From NCBI GenBank assembly GCA_039030075.1, contig JBCCEW010000002.1, positions 62,001 through 126,000 of the forward strand: a DNA stretch of 64,000 nucleotides. Reading direction: 5' to 3'. The DNA comes from Myxococcota bacterium. Its GTDB lineage: Bacteria; Myxococcota_A; UBA9160; SMWR01. Each line of letters starts with the position of its first letter. Positions within the stretch are counted from its first letter, which is position 1. The notes below the pieces were generated by a model. That model was not told where the DNA came from and searched no databases. It saw only the letters and a program-made list of their open reading frames with translations. This document shows, piece by piece, positions 1-9,300 of this stretch. The translations under genes and the position numbers were made by a program.

Positions 1-506
1 TTGCGCTTCGGCGACAGGGCTTCGCGGGCGCGTTGGGTCGCGCGCGTGGCGAGCGAGGTCTCCATGAGGATCTGCAGCTCGCGGTCGGCCGCCGCATCGA
101 GGGCTTCTACGAAGTCGCGCGCGTCGTCGCGCGGAGCCAGCCCCCAGCTCGACCATTCCTCGGCGGTATGGGTTCCCGCGCCGAGATCGACGCGCGCTTC
201 GCGATCACAGACCTGGACCGCGACCTCTTCCGCGACGAAGCGGCGCTGGTCGATCAGCGGAACGCCGAGCTCGCGCAGGCAGGATCCGAGCAGGCCGTTC
301 GGCTCGGCACCGACGAGGAGAAAGGGTTCCCGCAGCAGGTCGTTCGTGTTGCCGTCGGGTGTCTCTTCGAGTACGAGCACGCGGAGCCCGCGCTGACCGA
401 GACGCGCCGCGGCCACCAGCCCGGGGAGGGCGGTGCCGAGGACCACGACGTCCCAGCGGCGGACGCGAAAGACGTCCGCACTCGAGATCGCGGGGAGCGG
501 GGCCAT
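1..506 (-). CDS. FAD/NAD(P)-binding oxidoreductase, N-terminal fragment
   Basis: This reading frame runs off the left edge, so only about the first 168 residues are present and the C terminus is missing. It starts with an ATG that overlaps the purM stop (TGATG), so it is very likely co-transcribed with and translationally coupled to purM. Near residue 19 a Rossmann-type dinucleotide-binding segment reads VVVLGTALPGLVAAARLG, followed by the beta-strand end LRVLVLEE, as in flavoproteins of the amine-oxidase/phytoene-dehydrogenase type. The middle glycine of the GxGxxG motif is replaced (GTALPG). Nothing in the fragment identifies a substrate, so the exact family is open. It was found by reading the minus strand directly. 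Confidence 0.7.
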   Translation of the reverse strand, partial: MAPLPAISSADVFRVRRWDVVVLGTALPGLVAAARLGQRGLRVLVLEETPDGNTNDLLREPFLLVGAEPNGLLGSCLRELGVPLIDQRRFVAEEVAVQVCDREARVDLGAGTHTAEEWSSWGLAPRDDARDFVEALDAAADRELQILMETSLATRATQRAREALSPKR

Positions 507-1594
507 CAGTCGCCGGGCAGGGCGCCGTAGCGCAGCGGCTCGCCGTCGGGCTCTCGCGCTTCGATCGTTCCGATGCGGTACGCGCGCTCGCCGAGGGCGC
601 GGACGCGATCGAGGATGTCCTCGGACTCGGCGTCGGGGACGATCACCACCATCCCGATGCCGCAGTTGAAGACGCGCAGCATCTCGTCGGGATCGACTTC
701 GCCCTGGCGCTGCAGCCAGCCGAAGATCTCGGGGCGCGGCCAACTGTCCGGATCGATCAGGGCGCAGACGCCCTTCGGCAGCACCCTGGGAATGTTGCCG
801 GGGAAGCCGCCGCCGGTGATGTGGGCCATCCCCTTGACCGTGAAGTCGCGGACCAGGTTGAGGACCGTCTTCACGTAGATGCGGGTGGGCGAGAGCAGGG
901 CGCTCGCGAGGCTCGTGTTGAGCTCGGCGTTCTCGGCGCGCAGGTCGACCTTCCCGGCCTTCACCCCCTGGTCGACGATGCGGCGCACGAGGCTGTAGCC
1001 GTTGCTGTGACACCCGCCCGAGGCCAGCCCGAGGATGGTGTCGCCCTGGCTGATGCCCGAACCGTCGATCACGCGATCGCGTTCGACGACACCCACGCCG
1101 AAGCCGACGAGCTCGATGTCGGCATCGTCGTACACGCCGGGCATGGTGGCGGTCTCGCCGCCCAGCAGTGCGCAACCCGCGCGGCGGCAGCCCTCGGCGA
1201 TGCCGCGGAGCGCCTGCTTCGCGCGGTCGGTGTCGAGGCGCGACATCGCGACGTAGTCGAGGAAGACGAGCGGCTCGGCGCCCTGGACGATCAGGTCGTT
1301 CACGACCATCGCGACGCAGTCGATGCCGACCGTGTCGTAGCGGCCGAGCTCAGCGGCGAGCTTCAGCTTGGTGCCGACACCGTCGGCGCCCGCGACGAAG
1401 ATCGGGTTCTGGTAGCGCTCGGGAGCCTTGAACAGCCCGGCGAAGCCGCCGACGGACGAAAGGACCTCGGGCCGCAGCGTGGAGCGCGTGATGTCCCGGA
1501 TCTCGTCGACGAATCCCTCGTCGTGGTCGAGATCGACGCCCGACGCGGCGTAGGCCGGTGCGCTCCCCTGGGGTTCGTCGGGCGATCCACTCAC
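506..1594 (-). CDS. purM: Phosphoribosylformylglycinamidine cyclo-ligase (AIR synthetase)
   Basis: PurM makes aminoimidazole ribonucleotide from FGAM with ATP in cytosolic purine synthesis. The protein begins with the family's N-terminal segment (YAASGVDLDHDEGFVDEI) and shows the conserved GADGVGTKLKLA loop, the GGETATMPGVY segment and the glycine-rich MAHITGGGFPGNIPRVLP block in the usual order. A GTG at 1594 gives about 362 residues, close to the family length. A TTG at 1630 would add 12 residues, and neither start has a clear Shine-Dalgarno sequence, so the start is uncertain. The stop overlaps the next gene's ATG. The divergent glycosyltransferase gene begins about 115 bases away. The function call is secure. 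Confidence 0.95.
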   Translation of the reverse strand: MSGSPDEPQGSAPAYAASGVDLDHDEGFVDEIRDITRSTLRPEVLSSVGGFAGLFKAPERYQNPIFVAGADGVGTKLKLAAELGRYDTVGIDCVAMVVNDLIVQGAEPLVFLDYVAMSRLDTDRAKQALRGIAEGCRRAGCALLGGETATMPGVYDDADIELVGFGVGVVERDRVIDGSGISQGDTILGLASGGCHSNGYSLVRRIVDQGVKAGKVDLRAENAELNTSLASALLSPTRIYVKTVLNLVRDFTVKGMAHITGGGFPGNIPRVLPKGVCALIDPDSWPRPEIFGWLQRQGEVDPDEMLRVFNCGIGMVVIVPDAESEDILDRVRALGERAYRIGTIEAREPDGEPLRYGALPGD

Positions 1595-1711
1595 CCGGCG
1601 ATGGATAGGGGAGGCAGAGTCCGAGCGCAATCAGCGGGTTCGCGATCTCTCCCGACGGCCCGGGAGCCGGCCGCGCCCAGCGGCATGGAGGCCTGCTGCT
1701 ATGATTCGCCG

Positions 1712-2410
1712 GTGAAGCTCTCGGTGGTGATTCCAGCGCTCGATGAGGCGGAACGCATCGAGGCCACCATCCTCGGAGCCCTCGACTCGCCGGCGCCCAC
1801 GGCTCCGTCGACCGGCTCCGCGATCGAGGTCCTCGTCGTCGACGGTGGGAGTCAGGATCAGACGCGGCACCTCGCCGAAGCCGCGGGGGCCCGCGTGCTC
1901 GAGAGTGCGCCGGGACGGGCCCGTCAACTCGCAGCTGGCGCGGAGGCCAGCGGGGGAGAAGCCATCCTCTTTCTCCATGCGGATACGCGACTGCCCCGTG
2001 GCTGGTCCGCCGCGGTGCGGCGGGCGCTGGGCGATCCGGCCGTGGCGGGTGGCGCCTTCCACCTGGAGTTCGACGAGCGTTCGCCGACCATGCGCTGGAT
2101 CGAGGGCTTCGTCCGCGTGCGCATCGCGCTGTGGGGGCTCCCCTATGGGGACCAGGCGATCTTCCTGCGGCGCCGGGTGCTCGACGCGATCGGCGGGGTG
2201 CCCCAGGTGCCGCTGATGGAAGATCTCGATCTGGTTTCGCGGCTGAAGGAGCACGGTCGGCTGGTGATGCTGCGCGAGCGGGTCACGACCTCGGCGCGTC
2301 GCTACCGCGAGCAGGGCGTGGTCCGCACCCTGATCCGACATTGGGTGGCGCTGTCGGCCTGGCGCCTCGACATCGATCGCGCGCGGCTGGCTGATTGGAT
2401 GGGCCGATGA
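1712..2410 (+). CDS. Family 2 glycosyltransferase, TIGR04283-like
   Basis: This 232-residue GT-A glycosyltransferase opens directly with the nucleotide-sugar binding strand KLSVVIPALDEAERIEATI. It then shows VLVVDGGSQDQT and the FLHADTRLP segment, whose HAD is the family's metal-binding DxD equivalent. The later GLPYGDQAIFLRR and PLMEDLDLVSRLK motifs are typical of the TIGR04283 group, often called arsenosugar-type or radical-SAM/selenodomain-associated transferases. The GTG at 1712 was chosen because it sits right before the first strand; ATG 1685 in the same frame is the alternative. The stop overlaps the ATG of the following ABC exporter subunit (ATGA), suggesting one operon. The acceptor cannot be read from sequence. 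Confidence 0.85.
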   Translation: MKLSVVIPALDEAERIEATILGALDSPAPTAPSTGSAIEVLVVDGGSQDQTRHLAEAAGARVLESAPGRARQLAAGAEASGGEAILFLHADTRLPRGWSAAVRRALGDPAVAGGAFHLEFDERSPTMRWIEGFVRVRIALWGLPYGDQAIFLRRRVLDAIGGVPQVPLMEDLDLVSRLKEHGRLVMLRERVTTSARRYREQGVVRTLIRHWVALSAWRLDIDRARLADWMGR

Positions 2411-4230
2411 GCGCGAGCACGGTCGCTCCCGAGGCCGCTCAGGCCTCCGAGGGCGGAGCCCGCTCGGCACTGCGGCGGCTGGCCGGCTACGTCGGCCGGA
2501 ACCGCGGCCACTACGCCCTGTGGAGCGTCGTCACGCTCGGCTACGTCGCCGGTTTCGTCGCCGTCCCGATGCTGGTCGGCTGGTGCGTCGGCGCCGTCGT
2601 CGAGGGGCTCCCGGTCGAGGAAGTCGTGAGTCGCGTCGGCTGGCTCGCGGGCGTGACCTCGCTGCGCGCGATCCTGCGCTTCTACTCCCGGACCCTGGTC
2701 TTCGACGCCGCGCGCGAGATCGAATACGAGCTGCGCGACGACATCTTTGCCCACCTGCAGCGCCTGCCCCAGAGCTTCTACTTCCGCTGGCGCACGGGCG
2801 ACATCATGAGTCGCTGCGTCAACGACATCAACAACGTGCGCCTGTTCATGGGCGTCGGCCTGTTGAACCTGCTGCAGACGCCGATTCTCTACATCGCGGT
2901 GATCGGGGCGATGCTCACGATCAACCCGACCCTCGCGCTCCTGGTATTGGCGCCCTATCCGCTCTTCATCCTGGTGGCGCGTTGGCTCGGGCGTTCGATC
3001 CACCATTGGAGTCTGCTGACCCAGGAAGGGCTGGCCGACGCATCGAACCAGCTTCAGGAGACCATCTCGGGCATCGCCGTCGTGAAGGCCTACGCGATGG
3101 AGAAGCTCACGGCCCGTCGTTTCGAGGACACGAACCAGGAGCTCTACCGCCGCAACCTGCGACTCGTGCGCACGAACGCGGCCATGCCCGCGATCACCGG
3201 CATGCTGCCGGCGCTGGCGATGGGGCTGATCCTGTTGGTCGGCGGTCGCGACATCATGGCCGGGCGCATGGCGGTGCAGGACTTCTTCACCTTCGCCATG
3301 TACATCTACGAGCTCACCTTCCCGACCTTCATCATGGGGTGGGTGGTGGCGCTGGTGCAGCGCGGCGCGGCGTCGATGCAGCGCATCGACGAGCTGCTCT
3401 CCGAAGTCCCGGACATCGCCGATCACCCGGATGCCGAGCCCGTCGAGCGCCTGCGCGGCGACGTCACCTTCCGCGACCTCTCCTTTGCCTACCCGGGCGA
3501 CGGCGTGCGCGAACCCGCGCTGCGCGACATCGACCTCCACGTGCCCGCCGGCAGCACCCTCGGCGTCGTCGGGACCGTCGGCGCCGGGAAGAGCACGCTG
3601 GCGTCGCTGGTCCCGCGCCTGTTCGAGGTGGAAACCGGAGAGCTCCTGATCGACGGCGTCGACATCCAGCGGATCCCGCTCCACACCCTGCGGCGTCACA
3701 TCGCGATGGTTCCCCAGGAGTCCTTTCTGTTCTCGACGACCCTGGCCGAGAACATCGCGTTCGGGGAGCCCGACGCGACCCGGGAACAGATCGAGGAGGC
3801 CGCCAGGCGCGCACAGCTGGCGAAGGACGTCGCCGATCTGCCCCGCGGCTACGACACGATCGTGGGCGAGCGGGGCGTGATGCTGTCGGGCGGCCAGCGC
3901 CAGCGCACCGCCCTGGCGCGCGCGCTGCTGCTCGACCCGGCCATCCTCATCCTCGACGACACGCTCTCGGCCGTCGACGCCCAGACCGAGGCGGCGATCC
4001 AGGCCGAGCTCGATCGCGTCTTCGAGGGCCGAACGGTGATCGTCGTGTCGTCGCGCGTCAGCGCGGTGCGCAACGCCGAACAGATCGTGGTGCTCGACGA
4101 AGGGCGCATTCTCGAGCGCGGGACCCACGCCGAGCTGTTGTCGCGCGGCGGCTTGTACTCCCGTCTGGCGGCGGAACAAGACGATGAAGCTCCGGCCGAC
4201 ACGCCGGGGTTCGCGGAGCAGGCGTCGTGA
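2407..4230 (+). CDS. ABC exporter subunit with degenerate ATPase site (MdlA-like)
   Basis: This is an inner-membrane exporter half: an N-terminal six-helix type-1 ABC transmembrane domain (about residues 30-320) fused to a nucleotide-binding domain. The Walker A motif GTVGAGKST is near residue 389 and the signature LSGGQRQR near 493. The Walker B region reads ILILDDTLSAVD, so the catalytic glutamate is Asp (about 518). The H-loop position reads VVSSRVS, so the switch histidine is Ser (about 549). These substitutions mark the degenerate site of heterodimeric exporters. The ATG at 2407 overlaps the upstream stop; an in-frame ATG lies at 2395. The stop overlaps the GTG of the partner subunit. 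The exported substrate is unknown. Confidence 0.9.
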   Translation: MSASTVAPEAAQASEGGARSALRRLAGYVGRNRGHYALWSVVTLGYVAGFVAVPMLVGWCVGAVVEGLPVEEVVSRVGWLAGVTSLRAILRFYSRTLVFDAAREIEYELRDDIFAHLQRLPQSFYFRWRTGDIMSRCVNDINNVRLFMGVGLLNLLQTPILYIAVIGAMLTINPTLALLVLAPYPLFILVARWLGRSIHHWSLLTQEGLADASNQLQETISGIAVVKAYAMEKLTARRFEDTNQELYRRNLRLVRTNAAMPAITGMLPALAMGLILLVGGRDIMAGRMAVQDFFTFAMYIYELTFPTFIMGWVVALVQRGAASMQRIDELLSEVPDIADHPDAEPVERLRGDVTFRDLSFAYPGDGVREPALRDIDLHVPAGSTLGVVGTVGAGKSTLASLVPRLFEVETGELLIDGVDIQRIPLHTLRRHIAMVPQESFLFSTTLAENIAFGEPDATREQIEEAARRAQLAKDVADLPRGYDTIVGERGVMLSGGQRQRTALARALLLDPAILILDDTLSAVDAQTEAAIQAELDRVFEGRTVIVVSSRVSAVRNAEQIVVLDEGRILERGTHAELLSRGGLYSRLAAEQDDEAPADTPGFAEQAS

Positions 4231-6194
4231 GCGCACAGGCCCCGTCAACGCCGGAGCGGGCACCCGACGCCGGCCCCGACGACCGCCAGCGCGAAGCCCT
4301 CTTCGAAGAAGAGGCGCTCGGTCGCGCCTACGACACACGCCTGCTGCGCCGCCTGTGGGCCTACGTGGCGCCCTACTGGCGGCAGGTCGCGGTGACCGTG
4401 CTCTTCCTGTTCCCGCTGCTGCTCTTCGAATTGGCGCCGGCGTGGATCATCAAGACGGGCATCGACCAGGAGATCGTGCCGCGCGTCACGGGCGCGGCAC
4501 CGCTCGAGGCGAAACCCGGTGCCTTCGATTCCCTTCCCGGCTGGCTCCAGGATGCCGCGGCAGCGGCCGGGAATGTCCTGAGTGCCCCCGAGGGCCTCTC
4601 GCCGCTCCTTTGGCTGGCCATCCTCTACTTCCTGGTGATGGCGTCGTCGGCGCTGCTGATGTTCTTCGATCAGCTGGTGATGTCGTGGACGGGCCAGTCG
4701 GCGATGCGCGACCTGCGGCGCGAGGTGTTCGCCCACATCCAGAAGCTCCACCTCGGCTTCTTCGACACGATGCCCGTGGGACGGCTCGTCACCCGCGCGA
4801 CGAACGACGTCGAGAACGTCGCCGAGATGTTCTCCGCGGGTTTTGCCGCGCTGATCCGTGACGTCTTCAAGATGATCGGTCTGGCGACGGCGCTGTTCCT
4901 CGTCGATGCGCGGCTCGCGACCTTCACGTTCCTGATCGTGCCCGTCCTGGCCGTGGCGGCCTTCGTCTTCCGCTTGAAGGCGCGAAACGCCTTCCGGGCG
5001 GTGCGCGTCCGCATCGCGCGCATCAACGCCTACCTGCAAGAGAACGTCACCGGGATGAAGGTGGTCCAGCTCTTCACCCGCGAGAAGCGCAACTTCCGGG
5101 ACTTCGACGCGATGAACGCGGACCACCGCGACTCCTGGCTTCAGTCGATCCGGTACGACTCGGCGCTCTTCGCCGTCGTCGAATTCGCTTCCTACATCAC
5201 GATTGCCATCGTGATCTGGCAGGGCGCTGGCGTCGCCGCGGCCGGCACCTTCTACGTCTTCATCGACTGGATGCGCCGCTTCTTCATGCCGCTGCGCGAC
5301 CTGTCGGCGAAGTACTCGGTGATGCAGTCGTCGATGGCGAGCTGCGAGCGGATCTTCCAGCTGCTCGATACCGAGCCCCGCGTGCTCGACCGCGACGAGG
5401 TGGCAGCGGCCCCACGGCTCCCCGAGGCTCAGCGCGGGCTCGTCGAGTTCGACGGCGTCTGGTTCGCCTACCAGGGCGAGGACTGGGTGCTGCGCGACGT
5501 GAGCTTCCGCGTCGAGCCGGGGCAGCGCGCCGCCTTCGTGGGTGCGACCGGCGCCGGGAAGACCACCCTGATCAACCTGCTCACCCGGCTCTACGACGTG
5601 AACCGGGGCGAGATTCGCATCGACGGCGTCGACCTGCGCGAGTGGTCGCAGGAGGATCTGCGGCAGCGGGTGGCGATGGTGCTGCAGGACGTCTTCCTGT
5701 TCAGCGGCACCGTCGAGGAGAACATCGCGCTCGGTCGTCCAGAGATCGACACGGTGACGGTTCGCCGGGCGGCATCGGCAGTGCAGGCCGATCGCTTCAT
5801 CGAGCGCCTGCCCGAGGGCTACGCCACGGCCGTGCGCGAGCGCGGCACGAACTTCTCGGCGGGCCAGCGTCAGCTGCTCTCCTTCGCGCGGGCGCTGGCT
5901 CACGGGGCCGACGTGCTGGTGCTGGACGAGGCCACCAGCGCGATCGACACCGAGACCGAGGCCCTCGTCCAGGACGGCATCCACGTGCTGATGGAGCGGA
6001 AGACCGCGCTGGTCATCGCCCACCGCCTGTCGACGATCCAGGACGTCGACCGGATCTACGTCCTCGACAAGGGGCGGCTCGTCGAGTCGGGCCGCCACGA
6101 CGAGCTGCTTGCCCTCGGGGGGTACTACGAGCGCCTCTACCGGCTCCAATACGCGCCTCAGGAGGGCCCTCCGGCCGCCGCAGCCGGAGCCTGA
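4227..6194 (+). CDS. ABC exporter subunit with intact catalytic residues (MdlB-like)
   Basis: Partner of the preceding exporter half, starting with GTG inside its stop codon (GTGA). It has the same layout of six membrane helices followed by an ATPase domain. An insertion of about 40 residues lies between the first two helices (around residues 85-125). Walker A is GATGAGKTT (about 439). Walker B VLVLDEATSAID keeps the catalytic Glu (about 568), and the H-loop IAHRLST keeps His (about 599). The signature is altered to FSAGQRQ (about 543). With the upstream subunit this predicts one competent site (its Walker A/B/His plus the partner's LSGGQ) and one degenerate site. The C terminus is Ala/Pro-rich. 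Confidence 0.92.
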   Translation: MSAQAPSTPERAPDAGPDDRQREALFEEEALGRAYDTRLLRRLWAYVAPYWRQVAVTVLFLFPLLLFELAPAWIIKTGIDQEIVPRVTGAAPLEAKPGAFDSLPGWLQDAAAAAGNVLSAPEGLSPLLWLAILYFLVMASSALLMFFDQLVMSWTGQSAMRDLRREVFAHIQKLHLGFFDTMPVGRLVTRATNDVENVAEMFSAGFAALIRDVFKMIGLATALFLVDARLATFTFLIVPVLAVAAFVFRLKARNAFRAVRVRIARINAYLQENVTGMKVVQLFTREKRNFRDFDAMNADHRDSWLQSIRYDSALFAVVEFASYITIAIVIWQGAGVAAAGTFYVFIDWMRRFFMPLRDLSAKYSVMQSSMASCERIFQLLDTEPRVLDRDEVAAAPRLPEAQRGLVEFDGVWFAYQGEDWVLRDVSFRVEPGQRAAFVGATGAGKTTLINLLTRLYDVNRGEIRIDGVDLREWSQEDLRQRVAMVLQDVFLFSGTVEENIALGRPEIDTVTVRRAASAVQADRFIERLPEGYATAVRERGTNFSAGQRQLLSFARALAHGADVLVLDEATSAIDTETEALVQDGIHVLMERKTALVIAHRLSTIQDVDRIYVLDKGRLVESGRHDELLALGGYYERLYRLQYAPQEGPPAAAAGA

Positions 6195-6216
6195 TCCGCG
6201 TCTTCACCGACGGTGC

Positions 6217-6245
6217 TTGAGTCCCCGTCGGGGGGGTGTTACAAA
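6217..6245 (+). promoter_or_regulatory. Possible sigma-70-type promoter for smc
   Basis: TTGAGT at 6217-6222 and TACAAA at 6240-6245 are separated by 17 bases, which matches the spacing of a housekeeping promoter, with four of six consensus bases in each box. It lies in the gap between the ABC exporter operon and smc, about 130 bases before the GTG start. It is a comparatively AT-rich patch in a GC-rich gap. No transcript evidence is available, so this is only a candidate. Confidence 0.3.
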
Positions 6246-6375
6246 CTCGATACCTCCCCTCCGCCACCCATCTCCCCAAGATCGCCCGATCTCCACAAGT
6301 GCGTCCGCAAGACGTCGCTCGGCGTCCGGTCGCGTGTGGAGGATCCCGGCTCTCGGGGAACCAAGGCGAGGACAG

Positions 6376-9300
6376 GTGCGGCTCAAGTCCCTGGAACTTC
6401 ACGGGTTCAAGTCGTTCGTCGACAAGACCGTGCTCCAGTTCAAGCCCGGCATTACGGGCGTCGTCGGTCCCAACGGCTGCGGCAAGTCCAACGTCGTGGA
6501 TGCGATGCGCTGGGTCATGGGTGAGCAGGCCCCGCGACGCCTGCGTGGCAAGGGCATGGAGGACGTGATCTTCGCCGGCTCCGAGGGGCGCGCCCCTGTG
6601 GGGATGGCCGAGGTCACCCTGAGCTTCGACAACAGCCAGGGCACGGCGCCGCCTGCCTTCGCGGCCTACCAGGAAATCCAGATCACGCGTCGCCTGTTCC
6701 GCTCGGGCGACTCGGAATACCTGATGAACCGCACGCCCTGCCGCCTGCGCGACGTCCAGGACTTCTTCCGGGACACGGGCATCGGCACCAAGGGCTACAC
6801 GATCGTCGAGCAGGGAAAGATCGCCGAGATCGTCTCTCAGAAGGCCGAAGAGCGACGCCTGCTGATCGAGGAAGCCGCCGGCATCGGGAAGTACAAGGCC
6901 CGCCGGCGCGAGGCCGAGAGCAAGATTTCGTCGACCGAGCAGAACCTGCTGCGCGTGAACGACGTGCTCACCGAGATCAAGCGCCAGATCTCCTCGATCG
7001 AGCGCCAGGCCCGCAAGGCGGCGCGCTACAAGCGGCTGCGCGAGACCCTGCGCGTCCTCGAGCTGTCGCTCGCGTCCGACGACCGACGCGAACTCGTCAC
7101 CGCGATGGAGGAGGCCCAGGGCGGCCTCCAGCAGCGCCGCGACGCCGTGACCGCGTTCGAGACCCAGCTCGCCGAGCGCGAACTCGGCGTGCAGCAGAAG
7201 CGCCTCGAGCTCGGCGAGTGCGAGCAGGTGCTCACCCAGGGCAGCGAGTCGCTGCTGGCCCTGCGCGGCGAGATCAAGGAGTGCGAGGGCCAGATCGAGT
7301 ACGGCCGTCGTGAGCGCGAATCGCTGGCCGAACTGGTCGAGGCGCGTCGCACCGAGCTCTCCGAACTCGGCGAACAGCGCGCCACCCACGATCGGGAACT
7401 GGCCCAGCTCGACGCCGAGCTGGCCGCCGTCGAGCAGGCCGTCGAGTCCGGGGCCGCGTCGCTCGCCGAAGCCGAGGGATCGGTGCGCACGGCGCGCGGT
7501 GGGCAGCAGGAGTTGGAGCGCGAGCGAGAGACCGCGAATACCGCGCTCGTCGGCGTGCTGACCGCGATCGCGCGGGGCGAAGACCGGCTGGCCTACGTGG
7601 AAGACCGCACCGCCGAGCTCGAGTCGCGCCTGCGCAGCGCCGACGAGGTGCTCGAGGTGGGGCAGGGCGAAGCGTCGCGGGCCGACACCGAGCAGCACCG
7701 CCTCGAGGAAGGGCTGCGCAACCTGCTCGCCGAGCGCGACCGCATGATGGGTGCGGTCCGCAACGCCCTCGACACCCACGCGAAGGCCGTCGAGACCGAG
7801 CGTCAGACCGATGGCGCCCTGCGGACCCTGCGCGAGGAGAGCGAAGCGAAGCGCGCGCGCCTGACCTCGTTGCGTGAGGTGCTCGAGCGTGGCGACGACG
7901 TCGCGGCGGGCACGCGCCACCTGCTCGAGCGCGACGAAGGAACCCGCACCCGGTTGGGACTGCGCGGCCTGGTGCGTGACTTCCTCGAGGCCGATCGCGA
8001 GATCGAGCGTGCCGTCGAGGCCGCGCTCGCCGATCGCGCCGAGGCGGTGGTGGTCGACACGCCGACCGGCGCCCTGTCGGCCCTGGAGATGCTGCGCGAG
8101 AGCCGCGCGGGGCGCGCCGTGTTCGTGGCCCAGCGTGCGGCCGGTGCCGAGCCGGCCGGCTTCGTGCCGATGGGGACGGCGCTCCTCGATCAGGTGCGGC
8201 CGCGATCCGGCAGCGAAGACCTGGTGCGCGCTCTGCTCACCGGGGTGTACCTGGTGGACGATCTCGCCGAGCCGCTGCGCGTCTACGGCCAGGGCCGCAT
8301 CCCGGCCACCTTCGTCACCGCCGAGGGCGACCTGCTTGCACCCGACGGCGTGGTTCGCGGCGGTGCCGGAGGCGTCGGCGGACATCTCGCGCGCACGCGC
8401 GAAGTCCGCGAGCTCGACGCCGAGGTGACGCGCCTCGAGACCGACGTCGCGGCCGCGGCCAGCGCGCACCACGCGGCGCGAGAAGCGCTCGCCACCGCGA
8501 GCGACGAGCTCGAGAACCTGCGCAACCGGCACCACACCGCCGCTCTGGCCGTCGCCAATCACGAGAAGGATCTCGAGCGGACCCGCGAGCGGGTGAAGGC
8601 GATCGGCGAGGTCCAGGAGGGTCGGGTCAGTGAGCGCTCCGAGCTGCTCGCCGAACTCGAGTCGCTGCGCGACGAAGGCACGCGCCTCACGCGCACCCTC
8701 GAGGACACCCGCAACGATCGCGGTGAGCGCCAGCGCGCGCTGGATGCCCTGGCGCTGAAACTCGGATCGTCGGCCCGCGAGGTATCTCGCCTCGAAGGCG
8801 TCGCCACCGAGCGCCGCGTCGAACACAGTGGCCGCGCCGAACAGCGCGATCGGCTGCGCGGCTCCCGCGAGCGCACCCTCGCGTCGCTCACGGAAGCGCG
8901 CACCTGGATCCAGCGGCGCGAGACCGAGATCGGCGAAGCCGACGCGCGCCGCGAACAGCTCGCCACCACCATCGAAGCGGCCCGCGGCAAGCTCGAGGGA
9001 TCCCTGCAGCAAGAGGAGCGTGCCCGCGCCGGCCACGACGAGAAGCGCGAGGCCTTCGAGCGGGTGTCCGGCGAAGTCCAGGAGCTCGAAGAAACCGTGC
9101 GCGAGCTGCGTGCCGAGATCGCCCGGGAGCGCGAGGCGCTGTCTCAGGCCGAACTGGGCCTGCGCGAGAGCGAGCTCAAGCTGAGCCACCTGGACGAGTC
9201 GATCCAGGAAAAGTGGGGCGTGGCGCTCGCCACCTGGGAGCCGCCGGTGGCCGATCCGGAGCCCGAAGGCGAGGCGCCGACGGAGCCTACGAGCGAAGTG

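Noticed and set aside
359-1711. N-terminal extension of the glycosyltransferase frame back to 359
   Set aside because: This part is antisense to purM and lacks protein character; the enzyme fold begins at about 1712.
2302-6149. Long minus-strand frames (2302-4338 and 4245-6149) antisense to the ABC exporter genes
   Set aside because: Composition is Arg/His/Asp-rich as expected for a shadow frame, and the plus strand encodes complete exporter subunits with all motifs.
6013-9189. A 1058-codon open frame antisense to smc
   Set aside because: It mirrors the coiled-coil codons of smc (Leu/Glu/Arg-rich), has no ribosome site or family motif, and arises from GC-rich third positions. smc on the plus strand has full head and hinge motifs.
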